This document shows, piece after piece, positions 1-6,736 of a DNA stretch of 13,601 nucleotides (position 1 is the first letter of the stretch; each line of letters begins with the position of its first letter). A model generated the notes under the pieces. That model ran no database searches and was not told the DNA's origin. It saw nothing but the letters and a program-made list of their open reading frames with translations. The stretch is taken from contig CAXTPG010000113.1 in the NCBI GenBank assembly GCA_964246015.1, positions 1 through 13,601 on the forward strand, in the 5' to 3' direction. Made by a program: the position numbers and the translations under genes. Source of the DNA: JBBROS01 sp964246015. GTDB taxonomy: Bacteria > Pseudomonadota > Alphaproteobacteria > Acetobacterales > Acetobacteraceae.

Positions 1-90
1 GTCCAGGAGCTTGTGCAGGGTGCGGCGATAGAGCTGCGCGTCTTCGGCCTGCTGGCTCTCGGCTGTTTGGGGGGTGGGTTGGTGCGTCAT
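1..90 (-). CDS. N-terminal fragment of an unrecognised protein, cut by the window edge
   Basis: An open frame on the minus strand starts with ATG at 90 and runs off the window after 30 codons. It begins MTHQPTPQTAESQQAEDAQL and continues with YRRTLHKLLD. The first 15 or so residues are polar and probably disordered; a basic amphipathic helix seems to start around residue 19. The family cannot be named from so little. Support for a real gene comes from the upstream side: a perfect TATAAT (minus strand, 101-96) and a 20-bp interrupted palindrome lie directly before the ATG. There is no room for a ribosome-binding site between the TATAAT and the ATG, so the message could be leaderless. It is divergent from the binding-protein gene that starts at 217. 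Confidence 0.5.
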   Translation of the reverse strand, partial: MTHQPTPQTAESQQAEDAQLYRRTLHKLLD

Positions 91-93
91 GCG

Positions 94-113
94 GGATTAT
101 AGGAACATAATCC
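94..113. promoter_or_regulatory. 20-bp palindromic operator candidate over a -10 box
   Basis: GGATTAT, a six-base spacer AGGAAC, then ATAATCC: a perfect 7-bp inverted repeat that is AT-rich in otherwise very GC-rich DNA. Read on the minus strand it contains TATAAT (101-96), with TTGACT at 127-122 as a poor -35 because the spacer is 20 bp. A repressor bound here would cover the -10 of the leftward gene and could also affect the rightward importer operon. Size and form suit a MarR- or TetR-like dimer, but no such protein is visible in the window. Confidence 0.5.
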
Positions 114-204
114 GATCACGAAGTCAAACGGAAAGCTGGCGCGCGGGCGCGGTTCCTGGCAATGCGTGGGCAACGGCCGTACGAAGCCGAACGATACCGA
201 CACC

Positions 205-210
205 GGGGAG
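205..210 (+). promoter_or_regulatory. Ribosome-binding site deciding the binding-protein start
   Basis: GGGGAG lies six bases before ATG 217. The alternative in-frame ATG at 166 has no comparable site and would add 17 polar residues in front of the Tat signal, so 217 is preferred. Confidence 0.65.
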
Positions 211-216
211 TTCAAC

Positions 217-1401
217 ATGTCCGATCCTATCGCCCGCCGTACCGTCCTGGGCGCCGCCGCCGCGATCGCGGCCGCGCCGCTGGGGCGGAGTGCCGTGGCG
301 CAGGGCGCCAAGCCCAAGGCGCCGCTTGCCATCACGATCGTCGACGTCGCGGGGAACCTGGCGTTGAGCCAGAAGGCGTTCGAGGCGTATCGGCGCGCGA
401 AGCCCGAGATGGTGGCGCGGTTCAACTTCACGAAGGCGCCGGCGCCGGAGCTTCCGGCGAAGATCAAGGCGCAGCAGAGCGCGAACCGGGTCGATATCGA
501 TCTCGTGATGACGGGCACGGACGCGATGGCGGCGGGGATCGAGCAGAAGATCTGGACCGAGCTGCTGCCGGCGCATGCGGGGGCGCTGCCGAAGCTGGAG
601 GAGATCCTGCTGCCGGCGGCGCTGAAGATGCAGTCGCTGGCGCAGAACCAGGGGATCATCGTGAACTACTGCCCGGGGGGGCCGATCCTGGAATACATGC
701 CGGACCGGGTGAAGACCCCGCCGACGTCAACGGACGAGCTGCTGGCGTGGACGCGGGCGAACAAGAATCGGTTCATGTATGCGCGGCCGGCGAATTCGGG
801 GCCGGGGCGGGCGTTCCTGATGGGGTTGCCGTATATCCTGGGTGACAGCAATCCGAAGGACCCGATGAAGGGGTGGGACAAGACGTGGTCCTACCTGCAG
901 GAGCTGGACAAGAACATCGAGTACTATCCGACGGGGACGGGTGCGACGATGAAGGAGCTGGGCGAGGGGTCGCGCGACATCATCGCGAGCATGACGGGGT
1001 GGGACATCAATCCGCGTGTGCTGGGGATCGTGCCGAAGGAGGCGAAGATCACGCTGCTGAAGGGGTTCCGTTTCGTGACCGACGGGCAATACATGTGCAT
1101 CCCGAAGGGGCTGGACGCGGAGCGGATGGCGGTGCTGCTCGATCTTGCGACGTTCATGCTGAGCAAGCCGGCGCAGGCGTTCGCGTGGGACGAGGGGTAT
1201 TTCTATCCGGGCCCGGCGGTGAAGGACGTGCCGTTGAGCATGGCGCCGAAGGAGAGCCAGGACGCGATGCGGGAGTATGGGCGTCCGGAGTATGACGCGC
1301 TGCTGGCGAATACTCCGACGGAGTTGCCGCTGGAGGCGGACCAGATGGTGATCGCGTTCCGGCAGTGGGACGAGCGGGTCGGCGCGAAGAAGACGAAGTG
1401 A
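217..1401 (+). CDS. Tat-exported extracellular solute-binding protein of a polyamine/iron-type ABC importer
   Basis: A 394-residue periplasmic binding protein of the family 1 type (spermidine/putrescine/Fe3+-like). ATG at 217 is chosen over the upstream in-frame ATG at 166 because GGGGAG (205-210) sits six bases before it and because it puts a twin-arginine signal at the N-terminus: ARRTVLG at residues 6-12, a hydrophobic Ala-rich stretch, and a likely cleavage after AVA near residue 28. The mature part starts with the usual beta strand (PLAITIVDVAG) and has the length typical of the family. It should capture the substrate in the periplasm, as a folded Tat substrate, for the ATPase and two permeases downstream. 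The substrate cannot be read from the sequence. The last 51 bases, coding for IAFRQWDERVGAKKTK and the stop, are repeated 150 bp downstream. Confidence 0.88.
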   Translation: MSDPIARRTVLGAAAAIAAAPLGRSAVAQGAKPKAPLAITIVDVAGNLALSQKAFEAYRRAKPEMVARFNFTKAPAPELPAKIKAQQSANRVDIDLVMTGTDAMAAGIEQKIWTELLPAHAGALPKLEEILLPAALKMQSLAQNQGIIVNYCPGGPILEYMPDRVKTPPTSTDELLAWTRANKNRFMYARPANSGPGRAFLMGLPYILGDSNPKDPMKGWDKTWSYLQELDKNIEYYPTGTGATMKELGEGSRDIIASMTGWDINPRVLGIVPKEAKITLLKGFRFVTDGQYMCIPKGLDAERMAVLLDLATFMLSKPAQAFAWDEGYFYPGPAVKDVPLSMAPKESQDAMREYGRPEYDALLANTPTELPLEADQMVIAFRQWDERVGAKKTK

Positions 1402-1413
1402 GGGTGGTGGGGG
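1350..1413 (+). repeat. 64-bp direct repeat, copy 1 (3' end of the binding-protein gene)
   Basis: These 64 bases cover the last 16 codons, the stop and 12 bases after it. They recur exactly at 1500-1563, offset by 150 bp. This copy is the functional one since it is in frame with the gene. Confidence 0.95.
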
Positions 1414-1454
1414 GCTGCCGTGTGCTCATTGCCGGGTTTGGAGGCGGCGGCAGG

Positions 1455-1490
1455 CCCTCACCCAACCCTCTCCCGACGGGAGAGGGCTTT
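1455..1490 (+). repeat. Extragenic hairpin repeat, copy 1
   Basis: CCCTCACCCAA followed by a perfect 9-bp stem, CCCTCTCCC (1466-1474) and GGGAGAGGG (1478-1486), with loop GAC and then CTTT. It recurs almost unchanged at 1672-1708. This C-rich/G-rich palindrome resembles dispersed extragenic repeats seen in many GC-rich proteobacteria. Stem plus short T run may also slow transcription after the binding-protein gene, raising its mRNA relative to the transporter genes. Confidence 0.85.
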
Positions 1491-1499
1491 CAGGGTGGC

Positions 1500-1563
1500 G
1501 ATCGCGTTCCGGCAGTGGGACGAGCGGGTCGGCGCGAAGAAGACGAAGTGAGGGTGGTGGGGG
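1500..1563 (+). pseudogene. 64-bp direct repeat, copy 2: orphan 3' fragment of the binding-protein gene
   Basis: An exact copy of 1350-1413, including the codons for IAFRQWDERVGAKKTK and TGA, but with no start codon or signal and out of context in the gap before the ATPase gene. Beyond 1563 similarity to the sequence after copy 1 survives only in patches (CTGCCGT, GGCGGCGG, and a degenerate hairpin), so a 150-bp tandem duplication followed by divergence or element insertion is plausible. Confidence 0.9.
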
Positions 1564-1604
1564 TGTCTGCCGTCGATTTCGGCGGCGGCGGGCATTCAAT
1601 GATC

Positions 1605-1633
1605 GCTGTCCCGGGACGGGGGAGTGGGCTTTT
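1605..1633 (+). repeat. Possible degenerate copy of the hairpin repeat
   Basis: CTGTCCCGGGACGGGGGAGT followed by GGGCTTTT can be aligned to the CTCTCCC-GAC-GGGAGAGGGCTTT core of the neighbouring repeats with a few changes. It keeps a short palindrome GTCCCGGGAC (1608-1617) but lacks the long 9-bp stem. It lies 150-bp-like distance after copy 1, as expected if the whole unit was duplicated. Confidence 0.4.
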
Positions 1634-1671
1634 CCGCTGTTTCGCGGGTAGCCGCGTGCGTGTGGCAAGCA

Positions 1672-1708
1672 CCCTCACCCAACCCTCTCCCAACGGGAGA
1701 GGGCTTTT
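1672..1708 (+). repeat. Extragenic hairpin repeat, copy 2, abutting the ATPase start
   Basis: Same element as at 1455-1490 with one loop change: CCCTCTCCC (1683-1691), loop AAC, GGGAGAGGG (1695-1703), then CTTTT. ATG of the ATPase gene is at 1715. The only Shine-Dalgarno-like bases before that ATG (GGGAGAGGG) form the 3' arm of this stem, so the hairpin could mask ribosome binding or act as a weak terminator inside the operon. Confidence 0.85.
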
Positions 1709-1714
1709 GCTGCC

Positions 1715-2779
1715 ATGACGATTCATGCGACGCCGTTTCGGGAGTTGCGGCTGGATCGGTTGTCCCGGGATTTCGGGGCGTTGAATGCGCTGCGGGATAT
1801 CTCGTTGACGGTCCGGCAGGGGGAGTTCATCGCGCTGCTGGGGCCTTCGGGGTGCGGGAAGTCGACGACGCTGAACTGCATCGCGGGGTTGTTGCCCGCG
1901 ACGGGGGGCGGGATCTGGCTGGACGATCGGCGGATCGACACGTTGCGGCCGGAGCAGCGCGGGTTCGGGATGGTGTTCCAGAACTACGCGCTGTTCCCGC
2001 ACATGACGGTGCGGAAGAACATCGGGTTCGGGCTGATGATGCGGGGGACGGCGCGGGGCGAGATCGGGCGGCGGGTGGACGAGGCGGTGGCGCTGGTGCG
2101 GCTGCAGGGGCAGGAGCACAAGCTGCCGGGTCAGTTGAGCGGGGGGCAGCAGCAGCGGGTGGCGATCGCCCGGGCCATCGTCGTCGAGCCGCCGCTGGTG
2201 CTGATGGACGAGCCGCTTTCGAACCTCGATGCGAAGCTGCGGCTGGAGATGCGGGCGGAGATCCGGCGGATCCACACGATGCTGGGGGCGACGACGATCT
2301 ATGTGACGCACGACCAGGAGGAGGCGCTGAGCCTGGCGGACCGGATCGTCGTGCTGAAGGACGGGGTGATCCGGCAGGTCGGGGCGCCGGCGGAGCTGTT
2401 CGCGCGGCCGGATCATCTGGACGTGGCGGCGTTCATGGGGTTCCGGAACGCGGTGCCGGGTCGGGTGGTGAGCGTGGAGGGGGAGCGGGCGGTGATCGCC
2501 GTGGGGGACGCGCAGCTTCCGGCGACGGCGCGGGAGGCGCTGGTGGCCGGGGGGGACGCGGTGTTGGCGGTGCGGCCGGACGACCTGGTGCTGCGGAAGG
2601 GGGGTGGGCTGCACGCGACGGTGGTTTCGACGGAGTTCCGGGGGAACGATTTCACGGGGTTCGGGCGGATGGCGGACGGGACGGAGCTGGTGTTCACGGC
2701 GCATGAGGGCGTGGCGCCGGGGACGGCGGTGCGGCTTGCGGCCGACCCGGCGCGGACGCTTGCGTTCCTGCCGGCATGA
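1715..2779 (+). CDS. ABC importer ATPase, PotA/FbpC-like with TOBE domain
   Basis: A 354-residue ATPase energising the importer whose binding protein and permeases flank it. Walker A GPSGCGKST is at residues 43-51, the Q-loop (VFQNYALFPH) around 88-97, the signature LSGGQQQR at 141-148, Walker B LVLMDEP at 161-167 and the switch histidine in THD at 199. All catalytic elements are intact. The C-terminal third (about 240-350) is a TOBE-type regulatory/substrate domain, as usual in the spermidine/putrescine and iron subfamilies and longer than the short sulfonate-type ATPase at 9346. The stop overlaps the next gene by four bases (ATGA). The start is ATG 1715, 11 bases after a hairpin repeat and without a well-spaced ribosome-binding site. 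Confidence 0.92.
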   Translation: MTIHATPFRELRLDRLSRDFGALNALRDISLTVRQGEFIALLGPSGCGKSTTLNCIAGLLPATGGGIWLDDRRIDTLRPEQRGFGMVFQNYALFPHMTVRKNIGFGLMMRGTARGEIGRRVDEAVALVRLQGQEHKLPGQLSGGQQQRVAIARAIVVEPPLVLMDEPLSNLDAKLRLEMRAEIRRIHTMLGATTIYVTHDQEEALSLADRIVVLKDGVIRQVGAPAELFARPDHLDVAAFMGFRNAVPGRVVSVEGERAVIAVGDAQLPATAREALVAGGDAVLAVRPDDLVLRKGGGLHATVVSTEFRGNDFTGFGRMADGTELVFTAHEGVAPGTAVRLAADPARTLAFLPA

Positions 2780-3654
2780 GCGCGCTGCCGCTGAGCCAGC
2801 GCCTGGCGGCGCGGGGGGTGGATGGGTTGACGTTGCTGGTGGTCCCGGCGGCGTTGTTCCTGGTTTCGACGTTCGTGTATCCGTTCCTGTACGGTCTGGT
2901 GCTGTCGTTCGAGCCGAAGGCGGGCGGGTTCTTCGGGAACTACGAGCGGTTCTTCGGGGATGCGTTCCTGTACGACACGATCGGGAAGACGCTGTGGCTG
3001 GCGATTCCGGTGACGTTGCTGAACCTGCTGCTGGCGGTGCCGATCGCGTTCCGGGTGCGGCTGATGCGGCGGCAGCGGCTGCTGACGACGATATTGGTGG
3101 TGCCGATCACGCTGGGGACGGTGCTGGTGGCGGAGGGGATGCTGAACTACCTGGGGCCGCAGGGGTGGTTCAACCGGACGATCATGCTGCTGGGGATCGT
3201 CGATGCGCCGATCCGGCTGGTGCATAATTACGCCGGGGTGTTCCTGTCGCTGCTGATCACGGGGTTTCCGTTCACGTTCCTGCTGACGCTGTCGTATCTG
3301 TCGGGGATCGACCCGGCGCTGGAGAACGCGGCGGCGACGCTGGGGGCGGGGAATGCGAGCCGGTTCCGGCACATCACGCTGCCGTTGCTGGTGCCGGGGC
3401 TGGCGATCACGTTCTGCCTGAGCTTCGTGCAGGCGTTCTCGGTCTTTCCGTCGGCGGTGCTGCTGGGGGCGCCGGCGGGACCGACGCGGGTGATTTCCAT
3501 TGCGGCGTACACGGCAGCGTTCGAGGAGTACGACTACTCGCTGGCGTCGGCGATCGCGATGCTGATGGGGGTTGTGGAACTGGCGATCGTGGCGGCGGTG
3601 CTGGGGGCGCGGGGGCTGCTGTATCGGGGCCCGGCAAGCGGGGGGAAGGGGTGA
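2776..3654 (+). CDS. ABC importer inner-membrane permease (first of pair)
   Basis: A 292-residue permease of the PotB/PotC superfamily. Hydrophobic segments near residues 17-45, 73-93, 103-122, 152-172, 206-225 and 255-282 give about six membrane helices. The cytoplasmic EAA loop that docks on the ATPase is at residues 183-208: ENAAATLGAG followed by the FxxITLPLLVPG ending. It begins inside the ATPase stop (ATGA) and ends overlapping the second permease, so the three are translationally coupled. It should form a heterodimer with the product of 3654-4490. Confidence 0.9.
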   Translation: MSALPLSQRLAARGVDGLTLLVVPAALFLVSTFVYPFLYGLVLSFEPKAGGFFGNYERFFGDAFLYDTIGKTLWLAIPVTLLNLLLAVPIAFRVRLMRRQRLLTTILVVPITLGTVLVAEGMLNYLGPQGWFNRTIMLLGIVDAPIRLVHNYAGVFLSLLITGFPFTFLLTLSYLSGIDPALENAAATLGAGNASRFRHITLPLLVPGLAITFCLSFVQAFSVFPSAVLLGAPAGPTRVISIAAYTAAFEEYDYSLASAIAMLMGVVELAIVAAVLGARGLLYRGPASGGKG

Positions 3655-4490
3655 TGGCCCGCGTGGCGGGCGGCAAGACGCTGGGGGAGCGGGCGTGGGC
3701 GACGGTGGTCTGGACGTTCGTCGGGTTCTTCATCGTCAACCTGTTCGCGTTGATCGGAACGGTTGTCACCAGCTCGTTCGCGACGCGGTGGCTGCGGTCG
3801 TGGTTGCCGGCGGGGTGGACGACGAAGTGGTATGACAGCGCGTGGACCGAGTTCCAGCTGGACGACGTGCTGTTGACGACGTTCCAGGTGGTGTTCCTGG
3901 TGGTCGGGTTTTCGGGGTTGCTGGGCGTGCCGGCGGCGTATGCGCTGGCGCGGCGGGACTTCCCGGGGAAGCGGCTGGTGATGCTGCTGTTCCTGCTGCC
4001 GTTGCTGGTGCCGCCGATCACGTTCGGGATTCCGTTGGCGACGGTGCTGTACAAGCTGCATCTGGCCGGGTCGATGTCCGGGGTGGTGATTGCGAACCTG
4101 GTGCCGACGGTGCCGTTCGTGATTCTGGTGATGATCCCGTTCATCGAGCAGATCGACCCGAAGATCGAGGCGGCGGCGCGGGTGTTCGGGGCGAACACGC
4201 CGCGGCTGTTCCTGCATGTGCTGCTGCCGTTGCTGCTGCCGGGGATGCTGGCGGCGCTGCTGCTGGTGCTGGTGCGGACGATCGCGATGTTCGAGCTGAC
4301 GTTCCTGACGGCGGGGCCGACGAGTCAGACGCTGGTGGTGGCGCTGTATTACGCGGTGTTCGCGGCGGGGGTGCGGGCGGTGCAGTCGATCGACGCGATG
4401 GCGGTGATCTACATGGTGACGACGCTGGTCTGGCTGCTGATCGCGCTGCGGTTCGTCAATCCGACGCAGATCGTCGCGCGCGGAAAATAG
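3654..4490 (+). CDS. ABC importer inner-membrane permease (second of pair)
   Basis: A 278-residue permease, partner of the preceding one. ATG 3654 shares one base with the upstream stop (TGATG) and is four bases after GGAAGG (3644-3649); GTG at 3651 in the same frame is the alternative but lies too close to that site. Membrane helices are visible around residues 15-40, 75-97, 106-132, 143-165, 194-215 and 240-265. The EAA loop at 172-197 (EAAARVFGAN, ending in LPLLLPG) is a good match to the family. The gene ends convergently with the ATP-grasp gene on the other strand and overlaps it by 35 bp, with no obvious terminator between them. Confidence 0.9.
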   Translation: MARVAGGKTLGERAWATVVWTFVGFFIVNLFALIGTVVTSSFATRWLRSWLPAGWTTKWYDSAWTEFQLDDVLLTTFQVVFLVVGFSGLLGVPAAYALARRDFPGKRLVMLLFLLPLLVPPITFGIPLATVLYKLHLAGSMSGVVIANLVPTVPFVILVMIPFIEQIDPKIEAAARVFGANTPRLFLHVLLPLLLPGMLAALLLVLVRTIAMFELTFLTAGPTSQTLVVALYYAVFAAGVRAVQSIDAMAVIYMVTTLVWLLIALRFVNPTQIVARGK

Positions 4491-5364
4491 TGGACCAGCG
4501 GAAGTCCCAGGGCTCGCCGAGGGCGATGTCGGTGCGGGGGTCGGGGAAGGGCATGCAGCCACCGTCGGGGGTCATGGTGAGTTCGCCGACGCGGGGGCCG
4601 TCGGGGCGGTCGTAGAGGTCGACGCGGACGAAGTCGATGCCGCGGGAGAGGGTGGCGGCGAGGTCGAGCATTGCGGCGAGGCCCGGGGGGCGGGGCGGGC
4701 GGACGGGGGTGGGGGGGAAGGCGAGGGGCAGGTCGATCAGGGTCCAGTCGGGGTCGAAGAGGTCCTGCGTCTTGTCGTGGAAGCGGCTGGCGACGTGGTG
4801 GATGATGCGGGGCACGCCGTCGTAGCAGAAGATCTTGTAGTCGACGGGGACGGCTCCGCCGGGTTCGGTCATCAGTTCCTCGATGATCACGGCGCGCTGG
4901 AGGGGTTTGTAGAGCCATTCGCGGCAGTATTTGCCGTAGTCGTTGGCGAGCCATTCGGCGCAGAGGCGTTCGAGGTGCGGGCGGTCGAGGGGCATGGCGG
5001 CGCGCTGGATGTGGAGGAGGCCGCTGGCGTGGCTGGCCTTCATGATGAAGTCGGGCGGGAGGTCGATGGCGCGGAGGTCGGCGGGGGTTCGGACGACGCC
5101 GAGGAGGGGGACGAGCGATGCGTCGGAGCCGGTGCGGTGGCGGACGAAGGACCGGAGCTCGAGCTTGCCGGCGACGCGGGGGAGGAGGGGCCGGCGGTCG
5201 AAGAGGAGGCGGGCGGTGACTTTTTCGTTGAAGGTGCGGGGGCGGAGCAGGCGGGGCCAGTAGCCGTTGCGGCGGCGGAATTGGCGGAGCATGGGGGCGA
5301 GCATGATGGGCCACTTGTCCCAGAGCCGGTCATACCCCCATCGGAGCGGCGCGCGCACGTTCAT
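4456..5364 (-). CDS. TupA-like ATP-grasp family protein
   Basis: A 302-residue protein resembling the TupA-like ATP-grasp family (named after teichuronopeptide biosynthesis), often found with polysaccharide or glycosyltransferase genes. Family marks are TFNEKV at residues 44-49, FIMKASHASG at 107-115, the acidic EELM at 162-165, VDYKIFCYDG at 174-183, DFVRVDLY at 244-251 and GELTMTPDGG at 260-269. The lysine and acidic residues fit ATP/metal binding. The family is thought to link an amino acid or other carboxylate to a carbohydrate, but the substrate here is unknown. It lies 17 bp after the DUF4286-like gene and may be the last gene of the leftward operon, although its role would not match transport. 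No clear ribosome-binding site precedes ATG 5364. Confidence 0.8.
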   Translation of the reverse strand: MNVRAPLRWGYDRLWDKWPIMLAPMLRQFRRRNGYWPRLLRPRTFNEKVTARLLFDRRPLLPRVAGKLELRSFVRHRTGSDASLVPLLGVVRTPADLRAIDLPPDFIMKASHASGLLHIQRAAMPLDRPHLERLCAEWLANDYGKYCREWLYKPLQRAVIIEELMTEPGGAVPVDYKIFCYDGVPRIIHHVASRFHDKTQDLFDPDWTLIDLPLAFPPTPVRPPRPPGLAAMLDLAATLSRGIDFVRVDLYDRPDGPRVGELTMTPDGGCMPFPDPRTDIALGEPWDFRWSTIFRARRSASD

Positions 5365-5381
5365 GGGCGCAGGGTAGAGGA

Positions 5382-6041
5382 TCAGAGTCGCGGCGTCTTT
5401 CCCTGCGTGTATTCGAGGCGGTAGAGGCCGCGGAGGGGGGGCGTGGTTCCGGCGGAGAGCAGGTCAGGGTCGGGGAGGAGGCCGTCGAGGGCGGCGGGGT
5501 CCGTCGCCTCGAGCATGGCGAACCAGGTGGGGGGGCGTTGCAGGTCGGTTCGGCCGGCGGATTCGGCGGTGGTGGCTGCGGAGGCGTCGGGGTCTGCGGC
5601 GCAGAGGTGGGCGCCGGTGATGCGGGGGCGCGTTGCGGCTTGCCGGAGCAGGGCTCGGAGGGGGGTTGTGGCGGCGGATGGCGCGTCGAAGCGGAGGGTG
5701 AGGGCGACGGCGCCGGCGCCGGGTCCATGGGTTGCGAGGACGCGGGCGAGGGCGCGGGAGGTGTTGCGGAAGGCGGCGGTGGCGGTGCGGGTCCAGGGGG
5801 AGGGGGCGTTGAGGCGGGCGAGGTATCCGGGGCCCTGGAGGGTGGCCATGTCCTCGGCTTCGTAGAGGGTGAAGAAGGCGGGGGTCGCGCCGTCGATGCC
5901 GGCGTAGCGGCGGCCGCGGAGGAAGCCGGGGATGGCGGTGCGCTCGGCCATGTGTTCGTGCAGGTGCCAGGCGTAGAACTCGGCGCGGCCTTCGTCGGTG
6001 ATGTCGTTCCAGATGGCGACGACGGCGTGTCCGGCGAGCAT
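5382..6041 (-). CDS. DUF4286-like protein, probable dimeric alpha/beta-barrel
   Basis: A 219-residue protein of unknown function. The first 100 residues carry the pattern AIWNDITDEG at 9-18, then WHLHEHMAERTAIPGFLRGR at 25-44 followed by RY, which is typical of small ferredoxin-like barrel proteins of the DUF4286/EthD type. The second half (about 110-215) appears to be a weaker second unit and is alanine-rich. The start overlaps the dehydrogenase stop by one base (TGATG), so the two are coupled. The histidines at 26, 28 and 30 could form an active site, but this is only inference. Position suggests a role in breaking down the compound imported by the locus. Confidence 0.65.
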   Translation of the reverse strand: MLAGHAVVAIWNDITDEGRAEFYAWHLHEHMAERTAIPGFLRGRRYAGIDGATPAFFTLYEAEDMATLQGPGYLARLNAPSPWTRTATAAFRNTSRALARVLATHGPGAGAVALTLRFDAPSAATTPLRALLRQAATRPRITGAHLCAADPDASAATTAESAGRTDLQRPPTWFAMLEATDPAALDGLLPDPDLLSAGTTPPLRGLYRLEYTQGKTPRL

Positions 6042-6736
6042 CAGGAGGTGGCCCGGCCGCCGGAGAGGTCGAAGACGGCGCCGGTGGAGAAGGTGCAGTC
6101 GGGTCCGCAGAGCCAGGAGACCATGGCGGCGACTTCCGTGGCTTCGAGGAAGCGGCCCATGGGGATCCGGGCGAGGAGGTCGGCGCGGCGGTGTTCGGTC
6201 ATCTCGAGCTCCATGGGGGTGCGGACGACGGTGGGGGTTATGGCGTTGACGAGGATGCCTTCGGTGGCGAGTTCCTTGGCGAGGACCTTGGTGAGGGCGA
6301 TCATGCCGGCCTTGGAGGCGGCGTAGGCGCCGGCGAGGGCGGTGCCTTCCTTGGCCTGGAGGGAGGAGACGAGGACGATGCGGCCGCGGTGGGGACCGGG
6401 GTTTCCGAGCATGGCGGGGATGACGGCGCGGAGGGTGAGGAAGGCGGAGAGGAGGTTGGTGTCGAGGACCCGGCGGATGTCTTCGGGGGTGGTTTCCCAG
6501 ACGCGGGCGACGGGGCCGAGGATGCCGGCGTTGACGACGACGGCGCCGATGGGGCGGTCGATGCGGGCGGTGGCGGCCTCGAGGGAGGCCGGGTCGGTGG
6601 CGTCGACGGGCGCGTGGCCGGCGAGGTCCCAGGCGACGGGGTGGAAGCCGTCGGCGGCGAGGCGGGCGAGGACGGCCCGGCCGATGCCGCCGGCGCCGCC
6701 GGTGACGATTGCGGCGAGGGGGGGGGCGGCCGTCAC
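6041..6736 (-). CDS. Short-chain dehydrogenase/reductase (SDR), NAD-type
   Basis: A 231-residue classical SDR. The nucleotide-binding TGGAGGIG is at residues 12-19, NAG at 69-71, the structural N94, the catalytic serine at 125 (VSS) and YxxxK as Y138-K142, so the tetrad is complete. An aspartate at the end of the second strand (D37 in AWDLAG) points to NAD(H) rather than NADP(H). It should oxidise or reduce an alcohol/ketone in the cytoplasm. The closest general look is FabG-like, but the operon context (import genes before, DUF4286-like gene after) suggests catabolism of the imported substrate. The start is GTG at 6736 inside the stop of the binding-protein gene (GTGA, four-base overlap). 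Confidence 0.88.
   Translation of the reverse strand: MTAAPPLAAIVTGGAGGIGRAVLARLAADGFHPVAWDLAGHAPVDATDPASLEAATARIDRPIGAVVVNAGILGPVARVWETTPEDIRRVLDTNLLSAFLTLRAVIPAMLGNPGPHRGRIVLVSSLQAKEGTALAGAYAASKAGMIALTKVLAKELATEGILVNAITPTVVRTPMELEMTEHRRADLLARIPMGRFLEATEVAAMVSWLCGPDCTFSTGAVFDLSGGRATS

Noticed and set aside
166..216. Upstream in-frame ATG at 166 as start of the binding protein
   Set aside because: It adds 17 polar residues before the Tat signal and has no ribosome-binding site, whereas ATG 217 has GGGGAG six bases ahead.
1490..2704. Long minus-strand open frames opposite the transporter genes
   Set aside because: Their products are Arg/Pro/His- or Gly/Ala-rich and have no recognisable domain; they are opposite-strand readings of genes with clear ABC motifs, a known effect of very high GC.
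5538..6326. Gly-rich plus-strand open frames opposite the dehydrogenase and DUF4286-like genes
   Set aside because: Low-complexity Gly/Val/Glu sequence without motifs; the minus strand carries complete, recognisable proteins.
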